Origin: CBDFNN01 sp965250215
GTDB lineage: Bacteria > Bacteroidota > Rhodothermia > Rhodothermales > DATKEJ01
Length of the DNA: 64,000 nucleotides
Assembly: GCA_965250215.1 (NCBI GenBank)
Contig: CBDFNN010000004.1
Span: forward strand, 3,534,001-3,598,000
Direction of reading: 5' to 3'
Below the pieces are notes generated by a model. The model searched no databases, had not been told where the DNA came from, and saw nothing but the letters and a program-made list of their open reading frames with translations. Shown piece by piece: positions 61,963 through 64,000 of this stretch (position 1 is its first letter; every line of letters starts with the position of its first letter). Position numbers and translations under genes: made by a program.

Positions 61963-63006
61963 ATGCGCTTTGCGGTCATAATGGCTGGTGGTTCTGGTAC
62001 TCGGTTTTGGCCTGAAAGTACGCGAGCCCTACCCAAACAATTTCTCACACTTTCTGGTGACACTTCTCTGATCCGTGCAACATTCGACAGGATTAGTTCA
62101 CTGGTTGAGCCAGAGCGAATTTTAGTGGTCACTTCTGGATCCCACGCCCACCTAGTCGCAAGCGAAATCCCAGAAATCCCGACTGAAAATATTCTGTCAG
62201 AACCGGTCGGTAGAAATACTGGCCCCTGTCTTCTATTGGCGGCAGAGGTCATTGCCAAACGCGATCCTAATGCTTCGATGCTTGTGGTTCCAGCTGATCA
62301 TTTGATTAGAGACGCAGCCCTTTTCAACTCGACATTAGCGAAAGCTTTTGATCGGGCAGAAAGTAAAGAAACGCTCGTAACTTTGGGTTTGCAGCCAAGC
62401 TATGCGGCCACTGGCTATGGTTACATCAAGCTCGGAGATGAGCTCGCAGCAGAAGTATTCCAAGTAGATCGCTTTGTCGAAAAACCGGATCTAGAATTAG
62501 CAAAAGAATTCATTAATTCAGGGTCATTTCTCTGGAATAGTGGAATGTTCATTTGGCGTTGTTCCGTTTTCATTTCGAGCGCAAAAGAGAACATGCCAGA
62601 AGTCTACGAGGCTTTCGATTCGTTGAGAACCCAGGCAGCCATCGTTCAAGAGGATATCGATCGGGTCTACGAGACCTGCCCGTCAATTTCTGTTGACTAT
62701 GGCGTTATGCAAGGAGCCGACAATGTCACGGTTGTTCGAGCGACTTTTGACTGGAGCGACGTAGGTGACTGGCGAGCTGTTTATGACTTAGCAGAAAAGG
62801 ACGAAAGTGGGAATGCGGGTGGGGATCAATCCCTTTTCGTCGAGACCAAAAACTCCTTGACGCGGTCATCCAAAAAGCCGGTAATTGTTGTGGGACTAGA
62901 GGGAATCGCAGTAATCGAAACGGAGAAGGCCATCCTGGTCTGTGACATCAATAATTCGCAACACGTAAAAACGGCCGTTGAAAAATTACCCCCTGAATTG
63001 AAATAA
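61963..63006 (+). CDS. manC: Mannose-1-phosphate guanylyltransferase
   Basis: The 347-residue enzyme makes GDP-mannose. It has the nucleotidyltransferase loop MAGGSGTRFWPESTRALPKQ, then SEPVGRNTGPCLLLAAEVI, VVPADHLI, RFVEKPDLELAKEFI with FLWNSGMFIW, and VDYGVMQGADNVTVV. The isomerase domain of the longer fused form is absent. It is divergent from the glycosyltransferase (133 bases) and supplies precursor for the glycan group. Confidence 0.93.
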   Translation: MRFAVIMAGGSGTRFWPESTRALPKQFLTLSGDTSLIRATFDRISSLVEPERILVVTSGSHAHLVASEIPEIPTENILSEPVGRNTGPCLLLAAEVIAKRDPNASMLVVPADHLIRDAALFNSTLAKAFDRAESKETLVTLGLQPSYAATGYGYIKLGDELAAEVFQVDRFVEKPDLELAKEFINSGSFLWNSGMFIWRCSVFISSAKENMPEVYEAFDSLRTQAAIVQEDIDRVYETCPSISVDYGVMQGADNVTVVRATFDWSDVGDWRAVYDLAEKDESGNAGGDQSLFVETKNSLTRSSKKPVIVVGLEGIAVIETEKAILVCDINNSQHVKTAVEKLPPELK

Positions 63007-63271
63007 GACAGGACAATGAGTCGTCAGATTTGGAGGCACACAATACCGATTTCGAAGGGTATTCCTCAATCCTTTCTCGATCTGGTACCTAACAAATCCG
63101 AAAAGGTGGTCGAATCAACCAAAACCTACCTAATTCTATATATCAATTGTGAGATTGGCGTCAAGATTTAGTTGGAAGCCTTCTCTGTATCGCTCGCCTG
63201 CAACTCCATAAAAATGAAGACGTATCTAAGCCTCCGAATTCGGATCTGCACTTCTCCTAACGTTAGCTGAT

Positions 63272-64000
63272 TTGACCTCATATCGACATAAGATTGCGAC
63301 ACTTTGCCTTGTAATTATACTGGGCTTTTCTAGTATAAGCCCGGCTCAGGAGACTAGTAGCACTTCACCAGTGGCTCTTTCTCTGCCAGATGCTATCGAA
63401 ATTGCACTGACACAGAGCTTTGCCATTAGATCAAGTCTGTTGGACATAGAAAATGCAGATGCTCAAATTTCAGATGCAAGAAGCGGTGCTTTGCCGCGTG
63501 TAGATCTGAGCTCGAGCTATTTGAGAAACCTCAAGACCGCCAACCCCTTTGCTGGTAGTGACGCAGGCGGACTTTTTGCTGGATTGAATTCTCTTGGTTG
63601 GCTTGCCTACAACGAGGATGCGAGAACAGACGACAATCCGGATACCAATGTCTTGAGTCTGATGGAATTTTTTGACAGACAGCAAGCAGGTATTGATGCC
63701 GCTGGCCTTGTCGTCAGTTCAAATGACAACCCTTTTGCTGTTGACAACCAATTTAGCTCTGGATTGAGTATCTCACAGACTCTGTTTGATAATTCTGTCT
63801 TCCTTGCAATCCGAGGAGCTCGTCAAGTTCGAAAGTTGAACCAATCTAATCTGACTCGACAGCAGCAACTGCTGGTGCGTGATGTAAGCGAGGCCTACTA
63901 TGCGTCGATTTTGGCGCGTGAAAGCCTTAGCGTGATCCAAAACAGTAAAGAAAGGACTGGAGAGACGCTGGAGGAGACAAGTAAACAAGTTCGTGCCGGT
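63272..64000 (+). CDS. TolC-family outer-membrane efflux protein (partial, 5' end only)
   Basis: The frame opens at TTG 63272, the only start after an in-frame stop, and runs to the window end (243 codons). It has a signal peptide (KIATLCLVIILGFSSISPA) and the OEP pattern: LSLPDAIEIALTQSFAIRSS, ENADAQISDARSGALPRVDL, a variable segment, then LSISQTLFDNSVFLAIRGAR and VSEAYYASILARESLSVI. It forms a trimeric outer-membrane channel for export. An RND or ABC partner would be expected next to it but is not in view. The 265 bases before it hold no clear gene. Confidence 0.88.
   Translation, partial: MTSYRHKIATLCLVIILGFSSISPAQETSSTSPVALSLPDAIEIALTQSFAIRSSLLDIENADAQISDARSGALPRVDLSSSYLRNLKTANPFAGSDAGGLFAGLNSLGWLAYNEDARTDDNPDTNVLSLMEFFDRQQAGIDAAGLVVSSNDNPFAVDNQFSSGLSISQTLFDNSVFLAIRGARQVRKLNQSNLTRQQQLLVRDVSEAYYASILARESLSVIQNSKERTGETLEETSKQVRAG

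Noticed and set aside
63016..63171. A 51-codon open frame before the TolC gene
   Set aside because: It has no recognisable domain, no signal or helix pattern and no clear ribosome site; chance opening is more likely.
1..64000. CRISPR array, toxin-antitoxin, restriction-modification or other defence system
   Set aside because: No regularly spaced repeats and no matching protein families were seen anywhere in the window.

Overview
This 64 kb window looks like chromosomal DNA from an aerobic, probably marine, member of the Rhodothermota (Rhodothermia) or a close relative in the Bacteroidota/Balneolota group. The evidence is a C-terminal type IX secretion sorting domain with the QNYPNPFNP motif, a complete alternative complex III (act) operon running directly into an A2-type caa3 oxidase with the YSHPAV motif (the arrangement known from Rhodothermus), many lipoproteins and T9SS/PVC-like secreted sugar proteins, and weak Shine-Dalgarno use with several GTG and TTG starts. 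Taxonomy is inference; no rRNA is present.

Layout. 1-2389: partial secreted lamin-tail/CotH protein. 2810-17164: a carbohydrate region with a DUF1080 protein, a beta-propeller carrying a blue-copper domain, a ribose-type ABC ATPase and an unusual permease, a ThuA-like lipoprotein, a cytochrome c/beta-propeller lipoprotein and, on the opposite strand, a DAO-family FAD oxidoreductase and a second cytochrome-bearing propeller lipoprotein. 17482-18628: a clear promoter with an SRPBCC protein and TetR regulator pair. 18925-25809: an L-arabinose cluster (araB, araD, sodium symporter, araA) split by an IS3-family element with inverted repeats and an A AAA AAG frameshift site. 26021-28812: an Nramp-like transporter lacking the metal-binding motifs, a sulfatase-tail remnant and an AT-rich metallophosphatase, ending at tRNA-Leu and tRNA-Lys. 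29385-32855: a large T9SS substrate with 14 propeller-like repeats. 32909-34563: metF and a divergent, active-site-altered nucleosidase-like gene.

34587-57992: one 23 kb same-strand respiratory block. Read in transcription order it is actABCDEF (quinol:cytochrome c/oxidase reductase), a small membrane protein, Sco copper chaperone, caa3 oxidase subunits II, I, III and IV, a small unknown protein, a FixL-like heme-PAS kinase and FixJ-like regulator, then cbb3 oxidase ccoNOQP and its assembly genes ccoGHIS. Together these move electrons from quinol through complex III to a low-affinity oxidase or to a high-affinity oxidase, with an oxygen-sensor pair placed between the two.

58219-64000: a small membrane protein, then a surface-polysaccharide group (DegT aminotransferase, SDR epimerase, glycosyltransferase; manC on the other strand) and the start of a TolC-family outer-membrane efflux gene cut by the window end. 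No CRISPR array, rRNA, phage module or defence system was seen.
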